Notes: a model not told the origin generated them from the letters alone. Shown: positions 26,899-41,572, counted from the stretch's first letter. The stretch is DNA of 64,000 nucleotides from Planctomycetota bacterium (GCA_003388505.1 QQVO01000068.1:30465-94464), one strand, 5' to 3'. Numbers and translations are program-made.

Positions 26899-27169
26899 TC
26901 TCGTAAGACGCATCGCTGGCCGCGCCGGAACTACCGTGGCCGTAGGAAGTTGCGTTGCGAGCGCTCTCGCGGCTGGCGAGAAAACACCGGCCGCAGCAGA
27001 TGTCCGATCAGACACCGGCCTGGTTGGTCAGGAGTCGCCGCGATCCCACCAAACGGCCTCTCCGGTTTTCATCCCGCACGTGCAACGATGACTCTATCTG
27101 CCGTGATAGAAAGGAGATATGCCGAGCGAGAGGGCGGCGTTCAGCCGGTGGACCGCGGGCGAATTCGGT

Positions 27170-27186
27170 TCGGCACATAAGGTGCG
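27170..27186 (+). promoter_or_regulatory. Sigma-54 (-24/-12) promoter candidate
   Basis: TCGGCAC, ATAAG, GTGCG, with GG-N10-GC spacing. It is about 100 bp upstream of the first MscS gene. This match is weaker than the others in the -24 and -12 outer bases. Confidence 0.45.
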
Positions 27187-27257
27187 AATCTCCGAAACAG
27201 ACCACAGGCAGCCCCGAAGGCGCCAGCGTCCTCTGAACGACGACACGGGAGAAACAC

Positions 27258-27287
27258 ATGCAACAGTTGACCGGTGAGTGCTGCTGA
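27258..27287 (+). CDS. Possible 9-codon leader peptide upstream of mscS
   Basis: ATG CAA CAG TTG ACC GGT GAG TGC TGC TGA encodes MQQLTGECC. It has a GGGAGAAA ribosome-binding site, better than the one available to the mscS gene, and its stop overlaps the mscS ATG as TGATG. It could couple translation of the downstream gene. There is no evidence that the peptide itself has a role. Confidence 0.3.
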   Translation: MQQLTGECC

Positions 27288-28645
27288 TGAGCGTCAATCG
27301 ACCGGATCGCATTCGCGCCAACCGATTTCTGTGCCTGATCCTCGTGGCCGCCTGGGGGAGCGTTGGTGCAATCGCGCTCGCGCAGGAGCAACCCGGCGCT
27401 GGAGCCGATGTTTCGCAGCAGGAGACGGAACCGGCGACTGCTGAGGAACCCGGTGATCGCGGATCCCCGGCAGAGACTGCGGACGACCCGGAGGGTTCCG
27501 CTTCCGTGCCTGATGCCGTCAGCGTCCGATCCGTCTCCGACGACGAATCGATCGGCCGGCGCCTCACCGGCATCCTCGAGGCGACCGGTTGGTTTTCGGA
27601 ACCAAATGTCTCAGTTCGCAACGGCGTCGTCTTCCTCTCGGGGACGACTACAGTCGACGAGCATCGCGAATGGGCGGCAGGTCTGGCGCGAAACACCGAA
27701 GACGTCGTCGCGGTCGTCAATCGCATCAACGTCGACCACGCCATCAACTATCGCCAGTCGACCAACATGGTCGCGGCCAGCCTGGAGGGAATGTGGGAGA
27801 GTTTTCTCCTGCGGATCCCGAACATCGTCGCAGGACTCCTGCTGCTGGTGGTCACCTGGATCGTCGCACGGATTGTCGTCTACGTGCTGAGCCGGGTCGC
27901 GAAACGGAGTCGCTTGCGAACCAGTCTGCAGGATCTGATTTCGCAGTTCGCGACCATCACCGTCTGGATCTGCGGCTTGCTGGCGGCGGCCGTCGTTGTC
28001 TTCCCCGGCATGACCCCCTCGAAGGTTCTCACCGTACTGGGGCTCGGGTCGGTCGCCGTCGGATTCGCCTTCAAGGACATCTTCGAGAACTTCTTCGCAG
28101 GTGTGCTGATTCTCTGGAAATTCCCGTTCGACCGGGGCGACTTCATCGAGTGCGAAGGCCTGCGGGGCAAGGTGGAGGAAATCACGATTCGCATGACCAA
28201 CATCCGGCAGGTCGATGGACAGCTTGTCGTCGTGCCCAACGCAATGCTGTTCAAGAATCCGGTCGACGTCATGACAAGTCGCAAGGTGCGGCGCATCACG
28301 GTCATCTGCGGCGTGGCCTACTCGGAGGACGTCGATCAATCGCGCGACGTGATTCGACGTGCGGTGGAGCAATGCCGGACGGTCGATGGGCAACACAACG
28401 TTGAGATCTTCGCCCGCGAATTCGCCGATTCGAGCATCAACTTCGAGGTGACCTGGTGGTGCGGGTCGACCCCGCGGCAGGAACGCGAGTCGCGGGATGA
28501 AGTTGTCGCGGCCGTCAAACGCGCGCTCGACGACGCCGGAATCGAAATCCCGTTCCCGTACAGAACACTCACCTTCGCCGAGCCGCTGCAAACTGCAGGC
28601 GTGAAGGAGCAAGAACCGAGCGCCGCCACGGACAACGGCCGGTGA
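27287..28645 (+). CDS. MscS-family mechanosensitive channel with periplasmic BON domain (1)
   Basis: A roughly 452-aa exported membrane protein. A signal-like N-terminus (LCLILVAAWGSVGAIALAQ) and acidic linker lead to a BON-type domain (about residues 80-145: LTGILEATGWFSEPNVSV, GVVFLSGTTTVDEHREWA, DVVAVVNRI). After this come two or three helices and the MscS pore/beta region: VLTVLGLGSVAVGFAFKDIFENFFAGVLIL, DFIECEGLRGKVEEITIRMTNI and VVVPNAMLFKNPV. The channel would release osmolytes under hypo-osmotic stress. The start is the ATG at 27287; GTG 27278 is possible. It is followed, with overlapping stop/start, by a paralogue. Confidence 0.88.
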   Translation: MSVNRPDRIRANRFLCLILVAAWGSVGAIALAQEQPGAGADVSQQETEPATAEEPGDRGSPAETADDPEGSASVPDAVSVRSVSDDESIGRRLTGILEATGWFSEPNVSVRNGVVFLSGTTTVDEHREWAAGLARNTEDVVAVVNRINVDHAINYRQSTNMVAASLEGMWESFLLRIPNIVAGLLLLVVTWIVARIVVYVLSRVAKRSRLRTSLQDLISQFATITVWICGLLAAAVVVFPGMTPSKVLTVLGLGSVAVGFAFKDIFENFFAGVLILWKFPFDRGDFIECEGLRGKVEEITIRMTNIRQVDGQLVVVPNAMLFKNPVDVMTSRKVRRITVICGVAYSEDVDQSRDVIRRAVEQCRTVDGQHNVEIFAREFADSSINFEVTWWCGSTPRQERESRDEVVAAVKRALDDAGIEIPFPYRTLTFAEPLQTAGVKEQEPSAATDNGR

Positions 28646-30123
28646 TCTCGCGCAGAAGTCTCATGCCGTCAATCGAACTCGCCACGTCTCCAGACCGAAA
28701 TCCCCGCCGGGAGCGTGCTGTTCAGAGACTGGCGGCGCTGCTGATGATGATCGCATGCGCGTGCGTTCCGCCACGATCCGCCGGCGCACAGGAGGCCATT
28801 CCGGGAGTCGACGGCGAGGATCAGGAGTCGACCTCAGCGCCGTCCGAAGAAGTCAACGTCACTCCGCAAGCCGATGACGACGAGATCGCCGCCCGGCTTG
28901 AGCGAATCCTGCTGGCCACCGAATGGTTCGCAGATGCGCGAGTGACCGTCGACGAGGGCGTTGTGTTCCTGGAAGGATCGGCCGCTCGCGACGAGCACAA
29001 GGAATGGGCCGCCCGGCTGGCGCGCAACACCGAAGACGTTGTCGCGGTCGTCAACCGCATCGAAGTTCGCCCCGGATCGATCTGGGATCTCAGCCCGGCG
29101 TGGACCGAGATCCGACTGCTCGCCCGCGACCTCATTCAGGCGACTCCGCTGATTCTGGTCGCAATCCTGCTCCTCGGGCTGACCTGGCTGGCGGCGATTC
29201 TGGCAATGCAGCTGGCTTCGGTCCTGCTCAGACGCCGCATGCAGAGCGTCCTGCTGAGGCAGGTGGCCGCCCGCGCCGTCGCAGTGCCCGTCCTCATTCT
29301 CGGGATCTACTTCGTGCTCCGCGTCTCCGGATTGACGCAAATGGCCGCCACCGTCATCGGCGGAACCGGACTCCTGGGACTCGTGGTCGGCATCGCGTTC
29401 CGCGACATCGCGGAGAACTTTCTGGCCAGCATCCTGATCAGCACCCAGCGCCCCTTTCAGGCCGGCGATTTGATCGAAGTCGAAGGACACCAGGGATTCG
29501 TTCAGAGAGTGACCACGCGGGGAACCCTGCTGATGACGCTCCAGGGCAATCACGTGCAGATCCCCAACTCCACGATCTACAAGAGCACGATCACCAACTA
29601 CACGGCCAATCCGAAGTTGCGTCTCGATTTCGCCGTCGGCATCGATTACGGCGACTCGGTCTCGGAGGCGCAGAACGTCGCCTTGGGCGTCGTTCGCGAA
29701 CATCCCGCCGTATTGGACGATCCGGAACCGCTGGTCCTGGTTGAAGAACTCGGAGCGGCCACGGTGAACCTTCGAGTCCAGTTCTGGATCGACGGCCACA
29801 ATTACAGTCCGTACAAGGTGCGATCGTCGCTGATCCGTTTGACCAAGCTGGCGATCGAGCAGGCCGGGCTGACGATGCCGGACGAATCGCGTGAGGTCAT
29901 TTTCCCGAAGGGAGTTCCCGTGGAGTTGAGCAGAAGCGCGGAAGAGTCCTCCCGTCCTCCAGGAGTCGACGCCCCGCGCGGAAAGCCCTCACCTGAAGAG
30001 AGCGAGGCGTCGCTGCCGGCGGAGGGGGGGCTGCACAGCGAAAGGGAAGAAATCGCGGACCAGGCGCTCCACTCCCGTCCGCCGGGCGAAGCCATCGACC
30101 TGCTCGCTGAATCCGGAGAGTAA
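28642..30123 (+). CDS. MscS-family mechanosensitive channel with periplasmic BON domain (2)
   Basis: A 493-aa paralogue of the preceding gene with the same layout: signal-like segment (LAALLMMIACACVPPRSAGA), acidic linker, BON-type domain (LERILLATEWFADARVTV, GVVFLEGSAARDEHKEWA, DVVAVVNRIEV), helices, and MscS core (VIGGTGLLGLVVGIAFRDIAENFLASILI, DLIEVEGHQGFVQRVTTRGT, VQIPNSTIYKSTI). It starts at GTG 28642, overlapping the upstream stop (GTGA), so translation is probably coupled. The C-terminus has an extra 60-residue Ser/Glu/Pro-rich tail, likely cytoplasmic. Confidence 0.88.
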   Translation: MISRRSLMPSIELATSPDRNPRRERAVQRLAALLMMIACACVPPRSAGAQEAIPGVDGEDQESTSAPSEEVNVTPQADDDEIAARLERILLATEWFADARVTVDEGVVFLEGSAARDEHKEWAARLARNTEDVVAVVNRIEVRPGSIWDLSPAWTEIRLLARDLIQATPLILVAILLLGLTWLAAILAMQLASVLLRRRMQSVLLRQVAARAVAVPVLILGIYFVLRVSGLTQMAATVIGGTGLLGLVVGIAFRDIAENFLASILISTQRPFQAGDLIEVEGHQGFVQRVTTRGTLLMTLQGNHVQIPNSTIYKSTITNYTANPKLRLDFAVGIDYGDSVSEAQNVALGVVREHPAVLDDPEPLVLVEELGAATVNLRVQFWIDGHNYSPYKVRSSLIRLTKLAIEQAGLTMPDESREVIFPKGVPVELSRSAEESSRPPGVDAPRGKPSPEESEASLPAEGGLHSEREEIADQALHSRPPGEAIDLLAESGE

Positions 30124-30174
30124 CGCGCCCGCATTGTCCCACAGCGCGGTCGTCAGACCGGCGGCGGACGCACT

Positions 30175-35562
<5,388 letters not shown>

Positions 35563-36013
35563 CTGTATCTCCCACGATGCGCAGACATTGCGCAACTCCG
35601 GACGATACAATTCCGCCGCCCCCGCGAGCGGAAAACAACTCCTCGGCCGAACAAGTACAAAACCGGCCGTCCGACCGGTCGCTCGTCAGCGCCGCCGCCG
35701 GGGCGATGTAACCGCCGTTCCGGGGACGATGCACGAGCCGGCCCTCAGACCCTCAAACCAAGGTCGATTGCAAAATCGTAGCCGCACGGCGGGAATCGTC
35801 AAGTCCGTTCACCCGCCCGGAAACGCCGGCCAGCCGGCGTTTCCGGGTCGATCACACAGGATTGCTGAGACGGCCCGCCGCTCTACAATTCTCCCGGCAA
35901 CGATTTCGGGAGAATTACCGGGCCGCCGCGACTCGCCGGTTGAATGGCAGCGACTCACCCCCCGCCCGCGCTCTGAGACGTCAAAGCCACGTTGTCTGTC
36001 ATGCAGGTGATGT
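35563..36013. other. Divergent intergenic region with two inverted repeats
   Basis: About 450 bp between the giant kinase and the phosphodiesterase-like gene. It contains a 15-bp perfect inverted repeat (35816-35830 with 35833-35847, cccggaaacgccggc) and a 10-bp one (aattctcccg at 35887-35896 with its complement at 35907-35916). The second may be an operator. No gene is seen. Confidence 0.5.
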
Positions 36014-37564
36014 GTGAAAAAGGTTCTCCTCGTTGTGATCGACGCACTGGCGACCCGCGTCGTCAAACCCGCGCTGGCCCGCGGCGACCTGCCGCGTCTG
36101 GCGGAAATCGTCAGCGCCGGCGGGATGAACGACGCCTGCCTTTCCAGTTTTCCCTCCATCACGCCGGCCGCGACGGCCTGCATCGCCACCGGCCGCTATC
36201 CGCATCAACACGGGATCGCCGGAGCGTTCTGGTACGACCGCGATCGGAAGAAGGTCGCCTACCACGGCGACGACTTCTGGGTCATCGTCAACCAGGGCCT
36301 CGCGAACTTCTTTCACGATTTTCTCATCGACCTCAACTACAAGCGGCTGCGGTCCGACACGATCTTTGAACTTGTCGAACGATCCGGCCTGCAGTCTTGC
36401 GTCATCAACTACATGTGGTTTCGCGGCGACGTCGAGCATCAGGTCAACGTCCCGCTGCTGCTGGAACTTCTGCCGGGCGTGAGGTTCGCTCCGCGGATCA
36501 AGGGGCCGGCCGTCTGCGACGTCGCCGACTTCATCCGGTCGCCGCACGCGCAAACGCTCAATGGCTGCGGGGGACTGTTGCGACGCTTCGGATTCCACGA
36601 TGAAACGACTGGAGATTATCTGCTCCAACTGAGCGACGCCGGACCGCTGCCGGACTTCACACTGGCCTACTTCCCGAACAACGACTTTGAGAGCCACCGC
36701 GTCGGCGCCGTAAGCGCCCTGCCTGTCCTCCAGCGAGTCGATGAGCGCCTGGGCGAATTCATCGACAGCCGGGGCGGACTCCAACAACTGCTCGATGAAG
36801 CCGCCGTCATCATCACCGGCGACCATTCGCAAAGCGATCTGGAACCGGAACCGGCCGACCGAGAAATCGACCTGACGGAGATCCTCGACGGTTTTCGGCT
36901 CGTTGCCGGCGGGGCCGACTGGGGCGAAGACGACGAAATCATGGCGTGTCCCAACATGCGCACGGCACAGATCTATTTCAGTCCCACACTCGAAACGAAT
37001 CAGCGAGAAGAGGCCGCCGCCCGATTGCGGGAACACGCGCGGGTCGACCAAGTCATCCGGGCGGTTGAAGACCGGTCCGTTCCGGATCGTCTCCGGTTCC
37101 ATGTCGTCGCTGGAGAACAGCGAGCGTTGACATTCCACCGTGCGGAGGATCCCGGCCCCGGACTGCTGCGCGACGTTCATGGAAACAACTGGCAGGTCGA
37201 AGGCGACTTGAGCGTCGTCGATGCGGAACACACCGGCGACGGCAGCATCGCATACGGAAAGTATCCGAATGCCTTCGAACGGATCGCGACTTCATTCACC
37301 CGAACGACCGGCGACTTGCTGGTCACGGCCAGGCTGGGTTCGGAGTTCCGAATCAGTGCGACCGAAACGCACCCGTGCGGTTCGCACGGCTCGTTGCATT
37401 TTCTGGATTCCACCGCCCCACTGATCACGGCAGGGGTGCCGGAAGATGTCGAGATTCCCGAATTCCCTCGAATCGTGGACGTCGTGCCGCTCAGTCTCGG
37501 AATCCTCGGGCTGCGGGACCGCGCGGAGACGCTCAAGCGGGAAGTGATGATTCGGCCGGACTGA
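36014..37564 (+). CDS. Alkaline-phosphatase-superfamily phosphodiesterase/pyrophosphatase
   Basis: A 516-aa member of the type I phosphodiesterase/nucleotide pyrophosphatase branch of the alkaline phosphatase superfamily. It begins KKVLLVVIDALATRVV, with the first metal-binding Asp, then FPSITPAATACIATGRYPHQHGIAG, matching the nucleophile region and the P-x-x-HGI motif; VIITGDHSQSD supplies the later Asp-His metal ligands. There is no signal peptide, so it is probably cytoplasmic. The start is the GTG at 36014. Substrate is unknown; relatives include nucleotide pyrophosphatases and phosphonoacetate hydrolase-like enzymes. It is divergent from the giant kinase gene. Confidence 0.8.
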   Translation: MKKVLLVVIDALATRVVKPALARGDLPRLAEIVSAGGMNDACLSSFPSITPAATACIATGRYPHQHGIAGAFWYDRDRKKVAYHGDDFWVIVNQGLANFFHDFLIDLNYKRLRSDTIFELVERSGLQSCVINYMWFRGDVEHQVNVPLLLELLPGVRFAPRIKGPAVCDVADFIRSPHAQTLNGCGGLLRRFGFHDETTGDYLLQLSDAGPLPDFTLAYFPNNDFESHRVGAVSALPVLQRVDERLGEFIDSRGGLQQLLDEAAVIITGDHSQSDLEPEPADREIDLTEILDGFRLVAGGADWGEDDEIMACPNMRTAQIYFSPTLETNQREEAAARLREHARVDQVIRAVEDRSVPDRLRFHVVAGEQRALTFHRAEDPGPGLLRDVHGNNWQVEGDLSVVDAEHTGDGSIAYGKYPNAFERIATSFTRTTGDLLVTARLGSEFRISATETHPCGSHGSLHFLDSTAPLITAGVPEDVEIPEFPRIVDVVPLSLGILGLRDRAETLKREVMIRPD

Positions 37565-37641
37565 ACCGAACCGCGCAGGAGAGTCCGCTTTGTCAACCGG
37601 GCCTGTGCCGGTACGTTTTGAGAATACGAAGCCGCAAGCGG

Positions 37642-37657
37642 GCGAGTGGTTGTTCAA
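37642..37657 (+). repeat. Dispersed intergenic repeat, copy 3 (partial)
   Basis: gcgagtggttgttcaa matches the first 16 bases of the copy at 21471-21498; the rest has diverged. It lies 44 bp before the GlsB/YeaQ-like gene. Confidence 0.4.
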
Positions 37658-37700
37658 CTCAGCGTGGATGAGGCATTACCGTCGCGCATTGGAGCAAACG

Positions 37701-38015
37701 ATGACTCTGCTGGAATTCATTTTGCTGTTGGTAATCGCCGGCATCTGCGGTGGGATCGCCCAGGCGCTGGCGGGAAGTTCTCCAAGAGGCTGCCTCGTGT
37801 CGATCGTGCTGGGATTCATCGGAGCGTTGCTCGGAACCTGGCTGGCTCGCAAACTCGGACTCCCGGAAATCCTGACCATCACTCTCGCCGGCAAGACCTT
37901 TCCGATCATCTGGTCGATCATCGGCGCGTCTCTGTTCGCAGCTCTTCTGGGGCTGATCACCGGACGCGGCTCAAGCAGCCGGTGGAAGTGGCGACGCCGT
38001 CGCTTCTGGGAGTAA
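37701..38015 (+). CDS. GlsB/YeaQ/YmgE-family stress-associated membrane protein
   Basis: A 104-aa protein with three glycine-rich hydrophobic helices: LLEFILLLVIAGICGGIAQA, CLVSIVLGFIGALLGTWLAR and FPIIWSIIGASLFAALLGLI, ending in a strongly basic tail (SSSRWKWRRRRFWE). Length and helix pattern match the GlsB/YeaQ/YmgE (transglycosylase-associated) family, whose members are often stress-induced but lack enzymatic activity. The ATG at 37701 with GGAG upstream is chosen over the in-frame ATG at 37590. Confidence 0.8.
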   Translation: MTLLEFILLLVIAGICGGIAQALAGSSPRGCLVSIVLGFIGALLGTWLARKLGLPEILTITLAGKTFPIIWSIIGASLFAALLGLITGRGSSSRWKWRRRRFWE

Positions 38016-38076
38016 GCAGCGACCACGCCGTCGCTTCGCGTCGCGCAGTCATCCGCGTCTCTGCCGACGGGAATTC

Positions 38077-39423
38077 TCATTCCGCCGGCCGCGGTTCCTG
38101 AGACCCGGATTCGATCACCCGGACCACGCGGTCGTGATAGTCTTCAATCCGCGCCACGTCGTTTTGCTCGGGAAGATTCTTTCGGGCCGAACGCAGCACC
38201 ATCTCGGCATGTTCCCGCACGCAGCCGGCGGCGTCGGGATTCTGCACTTCATTCGCGACAATCTCGAGTGACTGCAACAGGCGGGCGTGGACGATCGTGC
38301 TGTCCCGGCCGTACTCTCGAATCGGGACGAACGCCGACTCCATCGCGTCCGCAAAGGTGATCGGCGTTGCGACGACCCGTAATGCGCCGTCCGAGTCGTA
38401 ACGCATCGGTTGCGGAGTGGAGCGGGTGGCAAGCCGCCGCAATGCCGCCCCGAGATAGTCGATGCACGCCACGGCTGTAAAAGGATCGTTGATTCCGGGC
38501 GACAGGGCCCGCACCGCAACTTCCACAAGTTCATCGATCGCGCATTCGACGTCCTGACGAGGCGTCCTGCGGATGCCGGTGATGAATGAAGAGCGGACCT
38601 TCTCCGCCAGTTCCTCGTCACAGTTCCCGGCCGGCGCCACGTGCGCCAGTGGAGTCGAATGAACGACAAATTGCCCCGGCTGATACGCCAGCCGAAGCAC
38701 GACGTCATGCGCGCGTGCAGCCTCCAGCAACGCGTCCCCGTCGATCGCCTGCAAGTACCCCTCGGCATGCGATTCAACGGCTATCGCATCCTCTGCGGTA
38801 AAATCGGGAAGATTCGCGGGCGCGTTGTGGTCCGGTTCGGGATGGTCGCCGATTCTCTCCGGAAAGACGACGTCGATGGCGTCGTTGAGATCGTCCGCCA
38901 CCGCCCGTACCACCGATTGCGCCTGAATCGACGTGGCCACATGGTGCATGAAGTACACGAAGACCCCCATCGCCAGGACGGTGCTCGCCACCGCCAGCCC
39001 CACCGAAAAATGAGGGACGAACGTCTGATCCTCCTTGGTCGTAATCGATTGCAACACCAGCAGACAGTACGCACTGGCGCCCAGAAAGACTCCCAGCGTC
39101 ACCTGCGTCGCATTGCTGTCGAGAAACGTTCTCAACAAACGGGATCCGAACTGCGACGTGGTCAACGACAAGGTGACCATCGCGACCGAGAAGACGACGC
39201 TCGCCATCGTGATCAGAGCGCTTGAGATTGAGACCAGCGTTGAACGGGCGCTCTCCGCGCTCGTCTCGATCCAACTGAATCCACGGACATCCGCGACGGC
39301 GATCGTTTGATCAACGCGCGGCATCACGACGGCGGCCGTGACGGCAGCAATCAACGCAACGGTCGGCACGAACCAGATCCCGCTGCGGACCGAATCCCAG
39401 ATCGCTATCACCCACGCAGGCAT
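38077..39423 (-). CDS. DUF2254-family membrane protein
   Basis: A 448-aa protein with four transmembrane helices in the first 165 residues (SGIWFVPTVALIAAVTAAVV, ISSALITMASVVFSVAMVTL, VTLGVFLGASAYCLLVLQ, VGLAVASTVLAMGVFVYFMH) and a soluble C-terminal domain. LTTSQFGSRLLRTFLDSNATQ and HHVATSIQAQSVV after the helices are typical of DUF2254 proteins. Function of the family is unknown. The frame begins at 39423 and I see no better start. It converges with the GlsB-like gene. Confidence 0.8.
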   Translation of the reverse strand: MPAWVIAIWDSVRSGIWFVPTVALIAAVTAAVVMPRVDQTIAVADVRGFSWIETSAESARSTLVSISSALITMASVVFSVAMVTLSLTTSQFGSRLLRTFLDSNATQVTLGVFLGASAYCLLVLQSITTKEDQTFVPHFSVGLAVASTVLAMGVFVYFMHHVATSIQAQSVVRAVADDLNDAIDVVFPERIGDHPEPDHNAPANLPDFTAEDAIAVESHAEGYLQAIDGDALLEAARAHDVVLRLAYQPGQFVVHSTPLAHVAPAGNCDEELAEKVRSSFITGIRRTPRQDVECAIDELVEVAVRALSPGINDPFTAVACIDYLGAALRRLATRSTPQPMRYDSDGALRVVATPITFADAMESAFVPIREYGRDSTIVHARLLQSLEIVANEVQNPDAAGCVREHAEMVLRSARKNLPEQNDVARIEDYHDRVVRVIESGSQEPRPAE

Positions 39424-39784
39424 CTGTCAGCGCCTCTGTTCCTGTCAGGAGACCGCAAACGGCGGACGAACGGATGAGGATAGCAGCCCGGCGACTCGGA
39501 TGCGCACTCAACGTGAGCCTTCAGAACAGTCTCCCGGTAAGCCTCAACCTCCGCGCACCGCCCCGCCGCTCGATCGCTCGCCCAAGCACCGGCGTGGTGG
39601 CTGAACATCCGCTCGATGCTGGCTGAACGGGCGCAGCAGCGGGTTGTATGAAACGCCCGCAACCCCAAGCAGTCGGAAAGCTTGCGGAAACAGGCCGCTC
39701 CGGCAATCCGGGCGCAGGGCATTGGCATACCTTTTGCCATACTGAACCCATGTTTCATTCGCCCGTGATTCAGGGAGGCTCGCC
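39424..39784. other. Intergenic region with sigma-54-type promoter
   Basis: About 360 bp. Minus-strand frames here are Cys/Arg-rich and not credible. The useful signal is the -24/-12 promoter match at 39722-39738. Confidence 0.5.
39722..39738 (+). promoter_or_regulatory. Sigma-54 (-24/-12) promoter candidate
   Basis: TTGGCAT, ACCTT, TTGCC, with GG-N10-GC spacing; one of the best matches in the window. It is 46 bp upstream of the small gene at 39785. Confidence 0.65.
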
Positions 39785-40156
39785 ATGGATTCAGGATCGC
39801 ACTATCACGATTTCGTTCACGCGCTGGCGTTGATCAATATCGCGATCGGCGCTCGCCATGTTGTCCTGCCCTTCGATCAGGCGATCGACGAGCAGAGCCG
39901 CACTTCGGATCCCCCCGAATTCGGTGTCGCGATTTATGAAGAGAGCCCGGAAGATCCCGTCGACTACTTCACCATTCGCCTGCAGGACGGCCGCTTCGTG
40001 CTGACGCAGCACGGCGTGCCTCACGCGGCGCCCGATTGGGTCGTCTCTGCCGAGCATTTGCGGGAGATATTCCGGAATCCGCTCCGATTCGTCGACGATC
40101 CGTCCAGATTCGATCTCAGTTGGCTGCAATCGTGCAGCGCTACGGTCGTTGCGTAA
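39785..40156 (+). CDS. Hypothetical soluble protein, 123 aa
   Basis: A 123-aa acidic protein with no signal peptide and no recognised family. It has normal coding composition, an AGGGAGG ribosome-binding site 6 bp before the ATG and a strong -24/-12 promoter match upstream, which together argue it is a real gene. The sequence DYFTIRLQDGRFVLTQHGVPHAAPDW suggests a small alpha/beta fold. Promoter context suggests it belongs with the neighbouring stress genes. Confidence 0.6.
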   Translation: MDSGSHYHDFVHALALINIAIGARHVVLPFDQAIDEQSRTSDPPEFGVAIYEESPEDPVDYFTIRLQDGRFVLTQHGVPHAAPDWVVSAEHLREIFRNPLRFVDDPSRFDLSWLQSCSATVVA

Positions 40157-40468
40157 CTCTCCAGCATTCACCGAAATCGTACGCTTAAACGACCCGCGAA
40201 CCCGGATGATTCATGAAGGATGTCACCACAGCGACACAGAGGATCCAGCGCGGGCGTCGCCCGCGACCCAACAACGTAGCGCACGCAGCCTTGCGTGCGT
40301 CCCGGTGATCGCAAAAACCGCTGACGCACGCTGGCAGCGTGCGCTACGGACAAACGCTACAATTCCGCGCAGGACGACAGACTCTCGCCAGTGAGTAGTA
40401 CGAAGAGTCCGTGCCTCCGTGGTGAATAATGCGGTTCAGGGGCCGACTCTTGACGACGGAGGACGTCG
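40157..40468. other. Intergenic region with inverted repeat
   Basis: About 310 bp. It contains cgtagcgcacgc at 40275-40286 and its complement at 40337-40348, plus inner gcacgc/gcgtgc pairs, another REP-like dispersed repeat. No gene is seen. Confidence 0.45.
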
Positions 40469-41479
40469 ATGCCTGGAAAAATAGACTGTTTCGGTCTCAC
40501 CGACATTGGATGCAAACGGGAGGAGAACCAGGATCAATTCCTGATCGCCGGGCTCAACAAGGCCATGCGCGTCCACCAGTCGAGCCTGAGCATCGATGAC
40601 AACGAGATGCTGCTCAGCGAGTCGCAGGGCGTGCTGCTGCTCGTCGCGGACGGCATGGGAGGCCAGGCCGGCGGGGAGCGCGCCAGCCGCCTGGCGGTTG
40701 AAGGCCTCGCCACCTATCTGCTCGACACCATGCCGTGGTTCTTCAATCTCGACACCGAAGGAGATGAAGAAGCCCGGACCGCCTTGAACGAGGCCATCAT
40801 CCGCTGCCAGGAGAAACTGAGCTTCGATGCCAAGGTCCATCCCGACGTCCACGGAATGGGCACGACGATTACGGCCGCGTACGTCCGCTGGCCGCGGGCC
40901 ACGATCGTGCACGCCGGAGACAGTCGCTGCTATCTGCACCACCAGGGGTCATTGTCACAACTCACGACCGACCACACTCTGGCGGAACAGTTCTCATCCA
41001 CGGGAGCGTTCCGCAAGGTAGACCTCGCCGAGACGCGGTGGGCCCACGTCCTCTGGAACGCCGTCGGCAGCGACATGCGGGAAGTCGAGCCCGAGGTCAA
41101 TCAGTTCGAACTGCAAATGGGCGATACGTTGCTGCTCTGCACCGACGGCCTCATGCGGCACGTCGAAGACCCCGAACTGACGGACGCTCTCAATACCGAC
41201 CATTCCTCTGAAAAGCTGTGTCATGAGCTTGTCGACCGCGCCAAGAGCCGCGGGGGGCGAGACAACATCACAGTCGTCGTCGCGCGCTTCGTCGACAATG
41301 ACCAGGCCCAGGCGATGACGGAAACCCAGGAACTGGATCTCGGTGGCGACGATTCACGGAAGGAATCCCCGCAGCACACCCCAGCCTCCGACGCAGGATC
41401 GCCCCGCCCCACAGCGCGATTATCGAGCGATAAGGCCGCTGGCCCGCCGATTCTTGAGTTTCCCCCCGCGAATTCGTGA
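40469..41479 (+). CDS. PP2C-family serine/threonine protein phosphatase
   Basis: A 336-aa PPM/PP2C phosphatase. Motifs in order: DIGCKREENQDQFLI (metal-binding region), LLVADGMGGQAGGERAS, GMGTTITAAYV, IVHAGDSRCYLHHQG, LTTDHTLAEQF, DTLLLCTDGLMRHV and GGRDNITVVVARF. It would dephosphorylate Ser/Thr residues with Mn2+/Mg2+ in the cytoplasm. The C-terminal 60 residues are Ser/Pro/Ala-rich and probably unstructured. A 45-residue insert between motifs 1 and 2 (NKAMRVHQSSLSIDDNEM) is seen in related bacterial phosphatases. GGAGG precedes the ATG. Confidence 0.92.
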   Translation: MPGKIDCFGLTDIGCKREENQDQFLIAGLNKAMRVHQSSLSIDDNEMLLSESQGVLLLVADGMGGQAGGERASRLAVEGLATYLLDTMPWFFNLDTEGDEEARTALNEAIIRCQEKLSFDAKVHPDVHGMGTTITAAYVRWPRATIVHAGDSRCYLHHQGSLSQLTTDHTLAEQFSSTGAFRKVDLAETRWAHVLWNAVGSDMREVEPEVNQFELQMGDTLLLCTDGLMRHVEDPELTDALNTDHSSEKLCHELVDRAKSRGGRDNITVVVARFVDNDQAQAMTETQELDLGGDDSRKESPQHTPASDAGSPRPTARLSSDKAAGPPILEFPPANS

Positions 41480-41555
41480 TCGCACGGCGAGGGGAATAGC
41501 GCGCATCTCTTTACAAGGCTATAAAATACGGCGAATCTTGGCTGTGAATGGGTGA

Positions 41556-41572
41556 CTGGCATGCACGTTGCA
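41556..41572 (+). promoter_or_regulatory. Sigma-54 (-24/-12) promoter candidate
   Basis: CTGGCAT, GCACG, TTGCA, with GG-N10-GC spacing. It is 95 bp upstream of the acidic lipoprotein gene at 41668. Confidence 0.6.

Larger units (their letters stand above)
26804..27257. other. Divergent intergenic region, promoters only
   Basis: About 450 bp between the ferritin-like gene and the MscS pair. No credible ORF: frames are Arg- and Ser-rich. It carries two opposite -24/-12 promoter matches, at 26882-26898 (-) and 27170-27186 (+). Confidence 0.5.
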
